Positions 21,901-33,068 of a stretch of 64,000 nt of DNA are shown piece by piece. The notes under the pieces were generated by a model. It was not told the origin of the DNA. It worked only from the letters and a program-made list of their open reading frames with translations, and searched no databases. The stretch covers positions 838,312,094 through 838,376,093 of the forward strand of contig CM048744.1 in the NCBI GenBank assembly GCA_026315105.1, read 5' to 3'. The position numbers and the translations under genes were made by a program. The stretch comes from Locusta migratoria (lineage: Eukaryota; Arthropoda; Insecta; Orthoptera; Acrididae). Numbering within the stretch: position 1 is the stretch's first letter; every line of letters starts with the position of its first letter.

Positions 21901-23296
21901 CAGGGTGTCCAGAAAAGGGCTCCCTGATTTCAAAATTAAGTATCTCGAAAACAAAGATCGATAGAGGAATGCAGTAAACGGTATGTTTATTGTGAAAGCT
22001 GTAAGACGATTATACAGCAGTTTGAAATAATAGTTACAAAAGCTGCTAACAGATGGCGCTGTACGCTGTACAGCTCATATCAGCATACATAAGTGAAATA
22101 ATCGTATGAAAACACTCTTTGCAAAAATTCACGTCACAAGGTTTTCAAAACGTTCACCATTGGCACTACAGAGGTGGCGCAAACGAAGGATGAAATTCGC
22201 CATCACTTTTCGTAGTGTCTCAACCGAAATGGATTCGCATGCCACAGAGATCGCCGATTCAAGCTCGTCCAGCGTGGCGGGATGCTTCGGGTAGACCATG
22301 TCTTTCAATGTGCCCCACAAAAAAAGTCACAGGGAGTCAAATACGGCGAATATGGAGGCCAATCCATGCCCGCACCAGTAAATTTGGGATATTCCAAAGC
22401 AATGACTCGATTCCCGAAGTATTCCTCAAGAAAGAGAATCACTTGTTCGGTCCGATGTGGTCGGGCTCCATCTTGCATAAACCATTCAGTACCTGGTCGA
22501 TCCTCTAACGCTTGTTGTGTGGCGACAAATTGTTCCAAAATTGCAACGTAAAGTGTACCAGTGACCGTTTCTCGAATGAAAAAATGGCCAATAATGCCTC
22601 TGCTGCATACTGCAACCCACACAGTAACTTTAGGAGAATACAGGGGTTTCGCTTCACACTGATATGGCTTTTCGAAACCCCAAAATCGCCCGTTCTGCTT
22701 ATTAACGTATCCATTCAGGCGGAAGTGTGCTACATCTGTAAACCAGATGCAGCCAACATCAAATCCTTCACTATCAATCATTGTGAGCATCTGACTAGCA
22801 AAGGCAACCATTTGTTGCACGTACGGGTATGGCCTGGTGCGTTTGAATGTTGAATGGAAACATATGTAGGCTCTTTCTCGGTATTTTCTGCGTGCTGGAA
22901 CGCTTCAAACCATTCTCAGATGCAATTCTACGGACGGATGTCATTGGATTTCAGATTCCAGAAACTGTGTCGATAGTTTCAGGCGTAACTGCGGTTTGCT
23001 TGCGGCCAACATGCCCCACTAGATCATCAGTTACGCTGCCTGTTCGTTGAAATTTTGCGTTTCACGTTTCAATAGTGTAACTGATATTTCTGGGCTTCGG
23101 ATCACTATTTATACTAGGCATTACGTATGGCGATTACAGCGCCATCTGTTAGCAGCATTTGTAGCTATTATCTCAAACTGCTGTATAAACTTATTACAGC
23201 TTTCACAATAAACATAGCGTTTACTGCATTCCTCTATCGATCTTTGTTTTCGAGATATTTAATTTTAAATCAGGGAGTCCTTTTCTGGACACCCTG
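21901..23296 (-). mobile_element. Tc1/mariner-superfamily transposon with long inverted repeats
   Basis: The element begins CAGGGTGTCCAGAAAAG at 21901 and ends with the reverse complement at 23296. A TA flanks each end (21899-21900 and 23297-23298). The inverted repeats extend about 163 bp, from the ends to the AGATGGCGCTGTA words near 22063 and 23135, with few differences. A decayed transposase lies inside on the minus strand. TA target choice and the transposase type support the superfamily. Confidence 0.92.
22129..23080 (-). pseudogene. Mariner-type transposase, frameshifted
   Basis: The main frame (22820-22305) contains VGCIWFTDVAHFRLNGYVNK around the first catalytic aspartate, FMQDGARPHRTEQVILFLEE around the second, and MDWPPYSPYLTPCDFF at the third acidic position. 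A frameshift near 22305-22320 moves the C-terminus to another frame (22320-22129, HPATLDELESAISVACESI). Upstream of 22820 the N-terminal DNA-binding part is readable only as short pieces between stops. The third motif has SPYL where the family usually has SPDL. The protein is not functional. Confidence 0.85.
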
Positions 23297-23298
23297 TA

Positions 23299-23538
23299 TA
23301 ACCTGTTCCATTAAGTACAATGCTGAATAAGTTAAATTGTTCCAAACACAGTGTAACGATCTCGCTATGAGATACGACTGCATTATTTTGTGATTAACAA
23401 TTTTTACGAGCTTTAAATCAGGCTAAGCTGAAGATTCGGCTGATTTCTGGCCGAAACCGAAAGTACGGCCGAAACTAATATTTTGGCCGAAAGTGGCCGT
23501 GACAGAAGCGGAATATTGCGTGCCCCTGGATATGTCTT
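23299..23538. other. Possible hAT-type transposon end
   Basis: The segment ends GGAATATTGCGTGCCCCTG at 23538, whose reverse complement begins CAGGGGCACGC, the CAGxG start common in hAT terminal repeats. Repeated GGCCGAAA words precede it. No partner end or transposase was found, so this is only a suggestion. Confidence 0.25.
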
Positions 23539-25020
23539 ATAAAACCTGCCCTGCTTTCTAAAACCTATTCCTTGCCATTGTTACGCCGCAGACATTGTCA
23601 CAGGGAAAGGTGTTAAGATTTTGGTTTGCTCACTTTAGCGTGACGGTATAAGGTCAGCAGCCGGTAGCAGAAAATGCTCAGCCGCCTTGCGTGATGACGG
23701 CAGCCACTGCGTCGGCAAGTTGGAAAGCCTACCGTCAGCGAACTGTGTGTGAGTGGAATGGCTGTCAGACAGAGACGCAGCTAGTAAACATTTCATATCT
23801 ACACGTAACTCATTCACAAGAGTGAATAAGACCGCGGATGCGTCAGCGGGCGAACACTGCATTTTCGAAGGGAACACATTCAAACCGTTTCATACGTCAT
23901 AGCTTCAGCCAATTTTATGTATAAATACTCCAACATTTAGAAGTAGCAGTCACTTGGTCTTCTGAATCGACGATGCCCAGGAGGTAGTCGTCAATTCACT
24001 GACCTAATCGATGTGCTCAGTGTCACAGATAGCAGTACATACGGGTAGCTGCTAGAGGCAGCTAAGAGATGGAGTCTGGTCGATGCCATACTTCACACTA
24101 AACATCATCTGGGAAGATGGTGATCCGCCGTGCTGACGACGTCACACCTCTATGGTGGCTGCCTGAGGCCAGCGCAGTCTTCAGTGGTTGGTTACTAAAG
24201 GCCAATGTTCCTGTCGTCGAGTTAGCACTCTGGTGCTAATCCGGCCAGCCGGTGTCCCGAGTCGGGAACCAGCACGACATCCGACTTCGGAGGGGTCCCT
24301 GCGTGGATCCACTGGTCGCTGCATAGCCTGGTGAAGGGATAGAGCACAATAACAGTCTTTGCATCGCTTCCCGGCATCGCGGCGCGGGCACTACCATCAT
24401 AAGAAACACCAAGGTTGCAGCTCGAAGGCGATGCCACCTACTGCTCCTATCGAGCTAGCGCCTTCATCAAACTTATGTACGGAACAAAATGTGTCAACTA
24501 TAATTCTGTTTCACTAGCGTCCCTTGGCGCTCCACCGGGTTCCACGCCTCATCTTGACCTAAAGCTGGGAGCACACCGCTCGGCCCCAGCACCATTATAA
24601 AGTAAATATGTTAGCTTCCAGTATCTCCTGATCTCTACCAAACGCGGTGAGGTGGTAAGCGTTGTGGTGTTGGGGGAAGGTTTGTCGACTGCTGGTGTTG
24701 TCTGCAGGAGGCGTGGCAGTGTCGGACTACGGTCCGTGCCTTCCGCGTGGGCTGCCCTCTACTGCTTCCATAGTAACTCGCAGTCCTGAAGTATTTGTGA
24801 ACACACTATACTTCAAGAAACACGCCACACTCTGTTGCTATATATCCGTGTGTTAATATTGTTTTATCAACAATAGTCCCTGGCCTGGCCTGTGTATATA
24901 TCTATGCCATTTCTATGTCAGTCATTCTGTTTCTTCCATCCGAGTCCATTGCCTTCTGCCACACTCTGTATCTGTATCGATTGCCTATATTCCAAATATA
25001 TTAATGTCAGACATGATACA
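23539..25020. other. Unclassified region with promoter-like and GC-richer parts
   Basis: A TATA-like TATGTATAAATACTCC lies at about 23915-23935, followed by about 900 bases of balanced composition to about 24870. This could be a solo LTR or leader, but I found no TG...CA ends with matching flanks. Open frames (for example 24437-24222 minus) show no domain. Confidence 0.3.
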
Positions 25021-25094
25021 AATGCTTCTGCACTTTTGGCCCACTTTAGTTTAGGGTAGTAACACTAAAAGTGGGCCTTTGGATCGTCTTTTGA

Positions 25095-25600
25095 CAGCTC
25101 AAAATTTAAATGCAAATAACGGCTTAACTATTCGTCTGAGACGAAAATTGTATAACCGAATTTGTAGAGGAGAAAATTCTCTACAACTTTGCTCTGTTAA
25201 GTTTTTTTTTTGATATCTCGTAGCGTTTCAGAGATATTTGAAAAAAAAAAGCGATTTTTGGATGTATGTCAGTCTGTCTGTCCGTCCGTCTGTCTGTCCG
25301 TAACGTATTCCCTGTTTTTAAGACGAATCGTTCAACCGATCAGCACGAAATTTTACAGATATAATTGTAGGCCGCCAGAGACCAGAACCTAAGTTTTTCA
25401 CAATTTTCGGACAAGAAATATCTTGGTAATAATAATAATAATAAAAACCGTTTGTAATGTAATTTTAATTGAAAGTAAACGGTTCATCCGACGCAAAAAT
25501 TGAATTATCGAATTTATAGAGGAGAAAAGTCTCTACAACTTTGTTCCCTTATGTTTTTTTTCAAATCTCGTATCGTTTGAGAGATATTTGCAAAAATAAC
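25095..25600 (+). repeat. Diverged direct duplication with short simple repeat between
   Basis: The block 25144-25245 (GAGGAGAAAATTCTCTACAA inside) recurs with substitutions at 25495-25595 (GAGGAGAAAAGTCTCTACAA inside), about 351 bp apart. Between them is a CTGTCTGTCCGTCC simple repeat at 25270-25305. The style resembles leader regions of some non-autonomous transposons, but termini were not identified. Confidence 0.6.
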
Positions 25601-25884
25601 GGACATTTGACACCCTCCATTGAATTAACGAAAACCAGCCGTTCAGAGATGTCACGTGACTTCCTCGCCCAGAACTCTCTCTGGCATACGCCATCTTGCG
25701 TTGCGTATTTGATGATTTTCTTATTGTAACTTACACGTTGTCATTTCAAAGCAATGGCGCACTGAAGAATTAACAAAAACACATAGTTCTTCGTACGATA
25801 AATGATAATCTAATGTCTACAAATGCCATATTAGCATCAGTTAACAAGGTTCATTATAGTATGAGATTAAAGAGCACAACTTTC

Positions 25885-25970
25885 GGTTGATAGCCGTAGC
25901 GTAGCGGGTAAGACGTTAGACTATGATGCTGAAGGTCAGTGGTTCTGAACTCACCACTACTTAAATTATT
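25885..25970 (+). other. tRNA-like sequence, probably a SINE head relic
   Basis: The segment from GATAGCCGTAGCGTAGCGGG to GTTCTGAACTCACCACTAC has an A-box-like TAGCGTAGCGGGTAAG and a B-box-like GGTTCTGAACTC. The B-box carries an extra base compared with GGTTCGAANNC, and I could not fold a regular acceptor stem. It is more likely a SINE-derived relic than a tRNA gene. Confidence 0.33.
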
Positions 25971-26099
25971 TTATTTCCTAAAAGGGTTTCAGACACTCTT
26001 ATTAATTTTTTATTATTTAGATTATTATTTTGGTCCAAAATGTTTGCAATAACTTATAAAACTACAAATGTAAAGTGGACCGTGAAACATGTCAGTGGC

Positions 26100-27700
26100 A
26101 TTTTTTAATAACTTTTCTTTATATCACACGGTAGCTTTTATAATATTTGACTGTTTCTAGGTTATTTATCATTCCTGCTGTTAGATGCAGTAATGATGTC
26201 GTAAAGTAAAAAGTAATTAGCGATGTGGCGGCTTTTCATACATTTCTGAACTGTGTGTCGTAGTATGGTATATTTTTGGCGAAATATTCAGTAGTATACA
26301 CTCATTTGTTGAGAATCGCTTATAATTTCCTGACAGACATTATTTACAACTTTATCAGTTAACTGTTGTTTGTCGTGTGTGATTTCATTACTTGTATCAT
26401 CAGCAAAAACTACTAGCTTTGCATCATCATGGATATAGAATGACAAAACAATAATATATACGAAGCAAAGGACCCAAGACAGAACCCTGTGGGATTTCGT
26501 TTTCGATAACTCCCTAGTTCAAGGAATCAGCTTCTTCCAGCTTACCAAAAATCACTAATTTTAACTTTCTGCAGTCTTCCAGTCAAGTATGAATTCAACC
26601 ATATGTGCAGTACTCCAGTAATATCACAATGCTTAAGCGTATCTAAAACAATTTCAAGATTTACCCTGTAAAAAGCCTTTGACAGACCCTAGAAATCCTA
26701 AACAGTGATATTCGATTATTCAGAGCATTTAATATTTGACCTGTGAAAGCATATATATCATGTTGAATAGCCTTTCTGAAAAGGAAACTGACATTTTGTT
26801 AGTACCTTATTTTTACAAATATGGGATCCTACTCTTAAATACATTACTTTCCCAAGAACATTGGATAATGCTGACAGAAGTGAGATTGGGTGGTAGTTGT
26901 TAACATCTAACATCTAACCTTTTTCATGCAATGTTTTAACAGTAGGATATTTTAATCTATCTGCGAAAATAACCTGCTTCAGAGAGATAACCTATGTTGC
27001 TGAGTATCCTAGTTATCTGTTGGAAACAAAGTTTTAGTACTCTGCTGGACATGCCATCAATTCAAAATAAGCTTTTAATCTTCCAATAATAGTTTTGCCT
27101 CTTCTATTGATCATTTAGATCCTATTTTGTCCACGACATTAAAAAAACCATTATTAAAAATATTTTCAATTTCTGCCTTTTTGTTTTTAATAACTTTTCT
27201 TAATATAATATTTTATAATATTTGACTTTTCTGGTTCATTACTCGTTCTTGCTGTTAGATGCAGTTCCTATTCCCCGTTACATGGTTTCTTACAATTATA
27301 TTTAAATGTTTCGTTGGGGAAACAGTTTTCAATTACCCTTAGAAATGTATGACGAAGTTTGTTATATTTCAAATTAGCATAGGGTTCCTTGTACACTTCT
27401 TCCCACTATACTGCAATAACCTTACCCTAACCTTAGCAATTGTTAAGCCATTAAGTGAATGCATTACTTGTCTGTTTTAACTTGCTTTATAGCGCTATGT
27501 CAAGTTCTGTAACTAGCTGTGGACTATGATAAAAATACAATTTTCAACAGGATAAACATTTATGTTTTTAAACTTATATTGGCCTACAAAAAAATTATCT
27601 CTTAGTGTACTGCTGTCCTCTGCTTCAGAAGTAGAAAAATCAATAACGAATATCAAGTTGATTGAACTATGTAATATTTCACAATTTCAGTGAATCAATA
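26100..27700 (-). pseudogene. Heavily decayed jockey/CR1-type LINE
   Basis: The minus strand near 26930-26820 gives a phrase like GISTISLLSALSNVLGKVMY, the decayed form of the RPISLLSxxSKVLEKV motif. It is followed by a KGYST box near 26760 and, near 26490, the remains of PQGSVLGPLLF and of a following ADD box. No frame is open for long and the family differs from X and Y. A diverged repeat about 100 bp long at 26103-26200 recurs at 27186-27270. Confidence 0.6.
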
Positions 27701-27985
27701 CTGAAGTCGCAACAAATATTAATTGGCTTCCTCCTGTTAGACAGATAGCACAACAGCTTTTGAGTTGTGTTAAAGTAAATGAGAAATGGAGATAATAATC
27801 TGAGACTAGGACAGTGGCAGTCATTAAGATAATGTCTTCTTTCATTTCGGCGAAATCTATAAACAAATTTGAAACAACACCTTTGTTCTTCGAATGCCAA
27901 ACTATTTTCTGGACCCCCACGTACACAGAGAGCTATAATTCTTGTGATGAAATAAGAAAACCGCGGAGCATTAGCCGTGCGCACT

Positions 27986-29381
27986 GAGGCACCGTACTGC
28001 GGTGCGCGCTGACGTTCGCCGTTGGGGGTTCGAATCCTCCCTCGGACATGTCTACATCTACATCTACTTGGGATACTCTGAAAATCATGGCAGAGGGTTC
28101 ATCGAACCACCGTTATACTATTTATCTCACATTCCATTCTCGAATAGCGCGCGGGAAGAAAGAACATCTGAATCTCTCCGTTCGAGCTCTGATTTCCCGT
28201 ATTTTATTCTGATGATCATTTCTACCTATGTAAGTGGGAGTCAACAATATATTTTCACATTCGGAGGAGAATGTTGGAGATTAGAGTTTCGTAAGTAGCC
28301 CATGCCGCAGTGATAAGCGCCGTTGTTGTAATGATTCCGATCCCAGATCCTGTATCATTTCCGTAACGCTGTCTCGCCTGTATCGTGACAATACGAAACG
28401 AGCTGCCCTTCTTTGGACTCTTTCGATGTTCTCCGTTAAACATACCTGATAAGGATCCGACACTGGGCTGCAATACTCCAAAACTGGACAGACAAGCGCA
28501 GTGTATGCAGGTTCTTTTGTAGTTCTGTTGCATGTTTTAAGGGTTCTGCCAATAAAACGCAGTCTCTGGTTCGCCTTTCACACGACATTATCTACGTGTT
28601 CCTTCCAATTTAAGTCTGAAGTAATTCCTAGGTATTTTGTGGAGTTTACGGCCTTCACTTTTGATTGATTTATCTTGTAAACAAAATTTAACAGATTTAA
28701 CGATTTCATACTTCTCATTATTTAGAGCCAATTGCCAATATTTACACCATACTGATGTCTTATTCAGATCGTTCTACAGTTGGTTTTGATCTTCAGATGA
28801 TTTTACTAAACGGTAGATGATAGTGTCGTCTGCAAACAATCTAAGAGAGCTATTTAGATTTCCCCTAAATCGTTTATGAAAATAAACAGCAGAGGACCAA
28901 TAACACTACATTGTGGAACGCCCGATATCACCTCTGTTTTTTGTCGCTGCCTTATCATCGATTACTACGAACTATGTCCTCTCTCACAGGATATCCCCTA
29001 TCCAATCGCAAATTTGGGGCGATGTACCATAACCACGCAATTTGATTAAAAGCCGTACGTTTATTAAAAGTCGTTTGTGAGGTACGGTGTCAAAAGCCTT
29101 CTGGAAATCAAGAAATACGAAATCGATTTGCGAACGATTGTCAGTAGCACCCATAACTTCGTGTGAATAAAGAGCTAGTTGTGTTTCGCATGAACGAAAT
29201 TTTCTAAATCCGTGTTGACCTTGGGTCAATAGATCGTTCTGTTAGAGATAATTCATAATATTTGAATACAGGATATGGGTGTATGTGTTGTCCTTAGCTT
29301 AGTTTACGTAAGTAGTTTGTAAGCTAGGGACTAATAACCAAACAGTTGAGTCCCATTGATTTATAAACATTTGAACATTTT
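27986..29381 (+). mobile_element. SINE-B-type SINE split by a LINE
   Basis: The tRNA-like head ends in GGGTTCGAATCCTCCCTCGG at 28026-28045. The matching tail, starting near 29277 with GTGTATGTGTTGTCC and continuing through AGTAGTTTGTAAGCTAGGGA, lies on the far side of a family Y LINE and ends ACATTTGAACATTTT at 29381. The SINE was present before the LINE arrived. The head is somewhat diverged from other copies. Confidence 0.7.
28048..29276 (-). mobile_element. CR1/L2-like LINE (family Y), 5'-truncated
   Basis: Minus-strand copy. The TAGATG-type 3' tail is at 28050-28070, the C-terminal domain at 28481-28281 (LTENIERVQRRAARF), a FADDT catalytic box near 28820-28835, and the RT region at 29229-28984 with GQHGFRKFRSCETQLALYSH and FLDFQKAFDTVPHK. 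Several frameshifts make it inactive. It begins in the RT finger region, so endonuclease is missing. It inserted into the SINE listed at 27986-29381. Confidence 0.85.

Positions 29382-29388
<7 letters not shown>

Positions 29389-29421
<33 letters not shown>
29389..29421 (+). repeat. (GA)n microsatellite
   Basis: About 16 uninterrupted GA units following the SINE-B tail, possibly grown from the tail of the SINE. Confidence 0.9.
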
Positions 29422-29424
<3 letters not shown>

Positions 29425-30157
29425 GTATGAAAATAGTTGGATGAACTCTCTGCCAGACAGGAGTGCAATAAGACTTTTCATGCAGATTTAAATTGAGGTG
29501 ACCACGCGTAATCGAATAAGCTTCAGTTAATATTCGTTTACAGACAAAATTTCCGACATTTGTTCCCGTTATCTCTGACTCCAATGAGATTACCATCCCC
29601 TAGCGTACTCAAGTAGCGAGGCCATTTTTGTTTTCACGAGCGGCATTACACGCTAACTGCGTTACAACGGTACGGAATGAATTCGGTTTTCGTCCGCACC
29701 TTTTGGGGCGTGGTCGGTAAACAGCTGCGAGCAGAATAAGTATGCGCGAGGCAGCCGACTGGGCACGCAGCTTGATAATGAGAGAGCAGTCGGGAGCAGT
29801 GAAACGCCCGGGGACATTCCCCCTGCCGCGGCGGCTGCGTGCGCCGGGGTCTCGCAGTAGCGTAACGAAACCGAAAGTAATTTGGCGCGGCAGTGGCTAC
29901 ACAGCGGACGCCGGCGTAACGACGTCGCCGACGCGCTGGCGTGCGGAATAACCGTATTACCAGGGGGAGGGGGAGGGGGAGGAGGCTGCCCCGTGATAAC
30001 CACGTTACCACTGCCACCTCCCCTCCCCTCCATGCTCCTCCACACCCCCACAAGCTGAAACGACACAGGGTAATGCGACGGGGGACGTGGCGGAACACCT
30101 GCGCGGTCTTCTCTGTATAAACAGAGACGTTGCTCTGTCCACACTCACCGTCCACTG
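29422..30157. other. GC-rich unclassified segment
   Basis: From about 29690 to 30080 the sequence is strongly GC-rich with many CG pairs and a GGGGGA repeat at 29962-29980. Long overlapping frames (30155-29646 and 30144-29662, minus) have compositional bias only and no domain, so I do not call a gene. The part 30140-30180 begins an unclassified repeat that recurs at 39440. Confidence 0.35.
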
Positions 30158-30189
30158 GCTCTCTTTCAGCTCAAAACCATCTCGTTTCT

Positions 30190-30806
30190 ATATACATGTG
30201 GCGTCTGTTCCGAAAGAACAGACGTCACTTCTGATCCTACAGTTGTTACTATTTAATATTCACAGAATAAATGACATCAACTGCGACTGGGCAAAGCTGA
30301 AAATGTGTACCCAGCCGAGATTCGAACCCGGGTCTCCTGCTTTCTAGGCAGTAGCGCCGACCCCTACACCACTGGGGACACAGTGATCACCGCACCTGCA
30401 ACGACTACCCATGCACGCCTCCCGTCAGATACAAATTCCCAGCTTCGCCCTGCCCACAGTACTCAAACTCGTAGTTATGAAACTAAATCCCGTAAGAGTA
30501 AGGGCTTCAAAATTGCCCACCCCTCCCCACTAACGATAGGATCATTGTCCGTCACCGGCACATTATATATATATACATGTGGCGTCTGTTCCGGAAGAAC
30601 AGACGTCACTTCTGATCCTGCAGTTGTTATTATTCAATATTCATAGAATATATGACATCAACTGCGACTGGGCAAAGCTGAAAATGTGTACCCAGCCGGG
30701 ATTCGAACCCGGGTCTCCTGCTTTCTAGGCAGTTGCGCTGACCCCTACACCACTGGGGACACAGTGATCACCGCACCTGCAAGGACTACCTAGGCACGCC
30801 TCCCGT
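30190..30806 (-). mobile_element. SINE-C, tandem dimer of a tRNA-derived unit
   Basis: Two copies of a tRNA-like unit lie 381 bp apart, beginning ATATACATGTGGCG at 30190 and 30571. On the minus strand each has GTCCCCAGTGGTGTAGGGGT (A-box side) and a perfect GGTTCGAATC B-box. The 9-bp duplication CTCGTTTCT flanks the whole dimer (30181-30189 and 30807-30815), so both units entered in one event. The linker 30423-30570 has no tRNA features. Confidence 0.8.
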
Positions 30807-31198
30807 CTCGTTTCTCTTTATTTTGCCAGGAATGCTTACTGAACTCGCCTCTCTTCATAAACGTGCTGAGATCGATATGCTCCTCCGCGGTGGTGTAGCC
30901 GAGCGGTCTAAAGCGTCTCGCTGCGGAGCGCGCGGTTGCTAGCCGTGGAGGTTCGAGTCCTTCCTGGGGCATGAGTGTGTGTGTGTGAGACCTTAAATTT
31001 TCACGGCGTAATGAATGTTCAAACAACTTACGGGTATGATGCCGGGTGACGTCGTCGACAACCGCCGATATTTCGGCTGGAGAACAGCCTGCCATTCTCA
31101 AGGCACAACTGCACTTGAGGAAGCAATGTGCAAGCGTATTTAATACCTCGATTTGCAAAGGGTAAACAACGAAGATAACACACACAGTAAAAGTCACT

Positions 31199-31400
31199 AC
31201 GTCGGCCGCGGTGGCCGAGGTGACTGAGGCGCTGCAGTCAGGGTCAGCACGGCCACTACGGTCGGGGGTTCGAATCCCCCCTCGGGCATGAATATTTGTG
31301 CCGTCTTTAGTCTTAGCTAGTTCATAAGTAGTTTGTAAGCTTAGGGACTGATGACCCCGTAGTTAAGTCCCATAAGTTGTACAAACATTTATCAATTTAC
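31199..31400 (+). mobile_element. SINE-A in PLE unit 1 (first of three)
   Basis: Full-length plus-strand copy with GGCCGCGGTGGCCGAGG head, GGGTTCGAATCCC B-box and body. The target duplication AAGTCACT lies at 31191-31198 and 31401-31408. Confidence 0.9.
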
Positions 31401-31479
31401 AAGTCACTGCAGACTCAACACAACCAAAGATAACCAAACATCAAAAATATTGATAGTGACTGGCATGTCATATATTGGT

Positions 31480-31627
31480 TCAAATGTTCAAATGTTTATA
31501 GAACTTATGAGACTTAACTTAAGGGGTCATCAGTCCCTAAGCTTACAAACTACTTATGAACTAGCTAAGACCAAGGACGGCACAAATATCCATGCCCGAG
31601 GGGGGATTCGAACCCCCGACCGTAGTG
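31480..31627 (-). mobile_element. SINE-A in PLE unit 1 (second of three), 5'-truncated
   Basis: Minus-strand copy that stops within the head after GACCGTAGTG, so the A-box is missing. The perfect 11-bp duplication CATATATTGGT lies at 31469-31479 and 31628-31638. Confidence 0.9.
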
Positions 31628-31644
31628 CATATATTGGTCAGACA

Positions 31645-31847
31645 AAAAAAAATGTTCATATGTTTGTTAAGCTTATGGGACTTAACTACGGGGTCATCAG
31701 TCCCTAAACTTACAAAGTACTTATCAAATACCTTATACTAAAGACGGCACAAATATCCATGCCCGAGGGGGAATTCGAACCCCCGACCATAGTGGCCGTG
31801 CAGACCGTGACTGGAGCGCCTCAGTCCCCTCGGCCACCGCGCCCGGC
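31645..31847 (-). mobile_element. SINE-A in PLE unit 1 (third of three)
   Basis: Full-length minus-strand copy with an A9 stretch at the junction. The 11-bp duplication TTGGTCAGACA lies at 31634-31644 and 31848-31858 and shares its first five bases with the duplication of the preceding SINE, so the two insertion sites lie 6 bp apart. Confidence 0.9.
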
Positions 31848-32349
31848 TTGGTCAGACAATCAGGACTGTGGAAGACCAGTGTATTGAACATAAACGTTAC
31901 ACGCGCTTACAACAGTCAAACAAATCCGCTGTTGCAGAACACTATCTTGGCACCGGTCATCCTATGGAATACAACAACACGGAGATCCTGGCATGCACTT
32001 CCACCGATTGGGATAGTGTTATTAAGGAAGCTGTTGAAATTAAACTAGCAAGCGACCTTATAAACAGAGATGGTGTATTTTGTTTAAATTCTGCTTGGAA
32101 TCCGGCACTGTCTCTCGTCAAAAAACAGAGGGACAAAATTAATGCTGCCTGACCTGTTGATTAACAGTCACTATCGATATTTTTGATGTTTGGTCATCTT
32201 TGGTTGTGTTCACTCTGCTGTGACTTGTACTGTGTGTGTTATCTTCCTTGTTTACCCTTTACAAACCGAGGTATTAAATACCGTCTAAAGCGTCTCGTTG
32301 CGGAGCGCGCGGTTGCTCGCCGCGGAGGTTCGAGTCCTTCCTGGGGCAT

Positions 32350-32351
<2 letters not shown>

Positions 32352-32392
<41 letters not shown>
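32352..32392 (+). repeat. (TG)n microsatellite at the SINE-B/PLE junction
   Basis: About twenty uninterrupted TG units exactly where SINE-B sequence stops and the PLE inverted terminus starts. The unit 1 junction has a shorter TG run near 30975-30987. Confidence 0.9.
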
Positions 32393-32394
<2 letters not shown>

Positions 32395-32659
32395 ACTTTA
32401 ACTTTTCCCGGCGTAATGAATGTTCAAACAACTTACGGGTATGCTGCCGGGTGACCTCGTCGACAACCGCCGATATTTCGGCAGGAGAACACCCTGCCAT
32501 TCTCAAGGCACAACTGCACTTAAGGAAGCAATGTGCAAGCGTATTTAATACCTCGGTTTGCAAAGGGTAAACAAGGAAGATAACACACACAGTACAAGTC
32601 ACTGCAGACTCAACACAACCAAAGATGACCAAACATCAAAAATATCGATAGTGACTGGC

Positions 32660-32870
32660 ATGTCATATATTGGTCAGACAATCAGGACTGTGGAAGACTG
32701 ATGTATTGAACATAAACGTTACACGCGCTTACAACAGCCAAACAAATCCGCTGTTGCAGAACACTGTCTGGGCACCGGTCATCCTATGGAATACAACAAC
32801 ACGGAGATCCTGGCATGCACTTCCACCTATTGGGATAGTGTTATTAAGGAAGCTGTTGAAATTAATCTAG
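32660..32870 (+). pseudogene. PLE endonuclease fragment, unit 2
   Basis: Very similar to unit 1 from the YIG half (TATATTGGTCAGACAATCAG) through the GHPMEYNNT region, with a stop at 32701 and truncation at GAAATTAATCTAG, where a SINE-A begins. The similarity to unit 1 supports a duplication within this locus. Confidence 0.8.
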
Positions 32871-33068
32871 CCGGCCGCGGTGGCCGAGGGGACTGAGGCG
32901 CTTCAGTCACGGTCTGCACGGCCACTACGGTCGGGGGTTTGAATCCCCCCTCGGGCATGGATATTTGTGCCGTCCTTAGTTGTAAGTAGTTCATAAGTAG
33001 TTTGTAAGTTTAGGGACTAATGACCCCGTAGTTAAGTCCCATAGACTCTACAAACATTTGAACATTTT
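32871..33068 (+). mobile_element. SINE-A in PLE unit 2
   Basis: Full-length plus-strand copy. The PLE sequence on its two sides is not contiguous in unit 1, so this insertion is associated with a deletion or rearrangement and shows no clean target duplication. Confidence 0.85.

Larger units (their letters stand above)
31460..32152 (+). pseudogene. PLE GIY-YIG endonuclease domain, unit 1
   Basis: After removal of two SINE-A copies the frame reads SYIGQTIRTVEDQ (the YIG half of the GIY-YIG motif) and then CIEHKRYTRLQ, KSAVAEHYLGTGHPMEYNNT and INRDGVFCLNSAWNPALS, ending in a stop at 32152. This is the C-terminal endonuclease of Penelope-like retroelements, which makes the nick used for target-primed reverse transcription. 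The GIY strand and the whole RT are absent. The 3' UTR follows (GTTTGGTCATCTTTGGTTGT). Confidence 0.85.

Noticed and set aside
23612..24868. Solo LTR with TGTTA start and CAACA end around a TATA-like box
   Set aside because: The flanking 5-mers do not match and no primer-binding or polypurine site is seen, so the boundaries would be arbitrary.
29646..30155. Overlapping open frames of 160-169 codons on the minus strand
   Set aside because: They lie in a GC-rich stretch where stops are rare by composition, encode low-complexity Pro/Arg/Ala/Ser sequence in two frames at once and show no domain.
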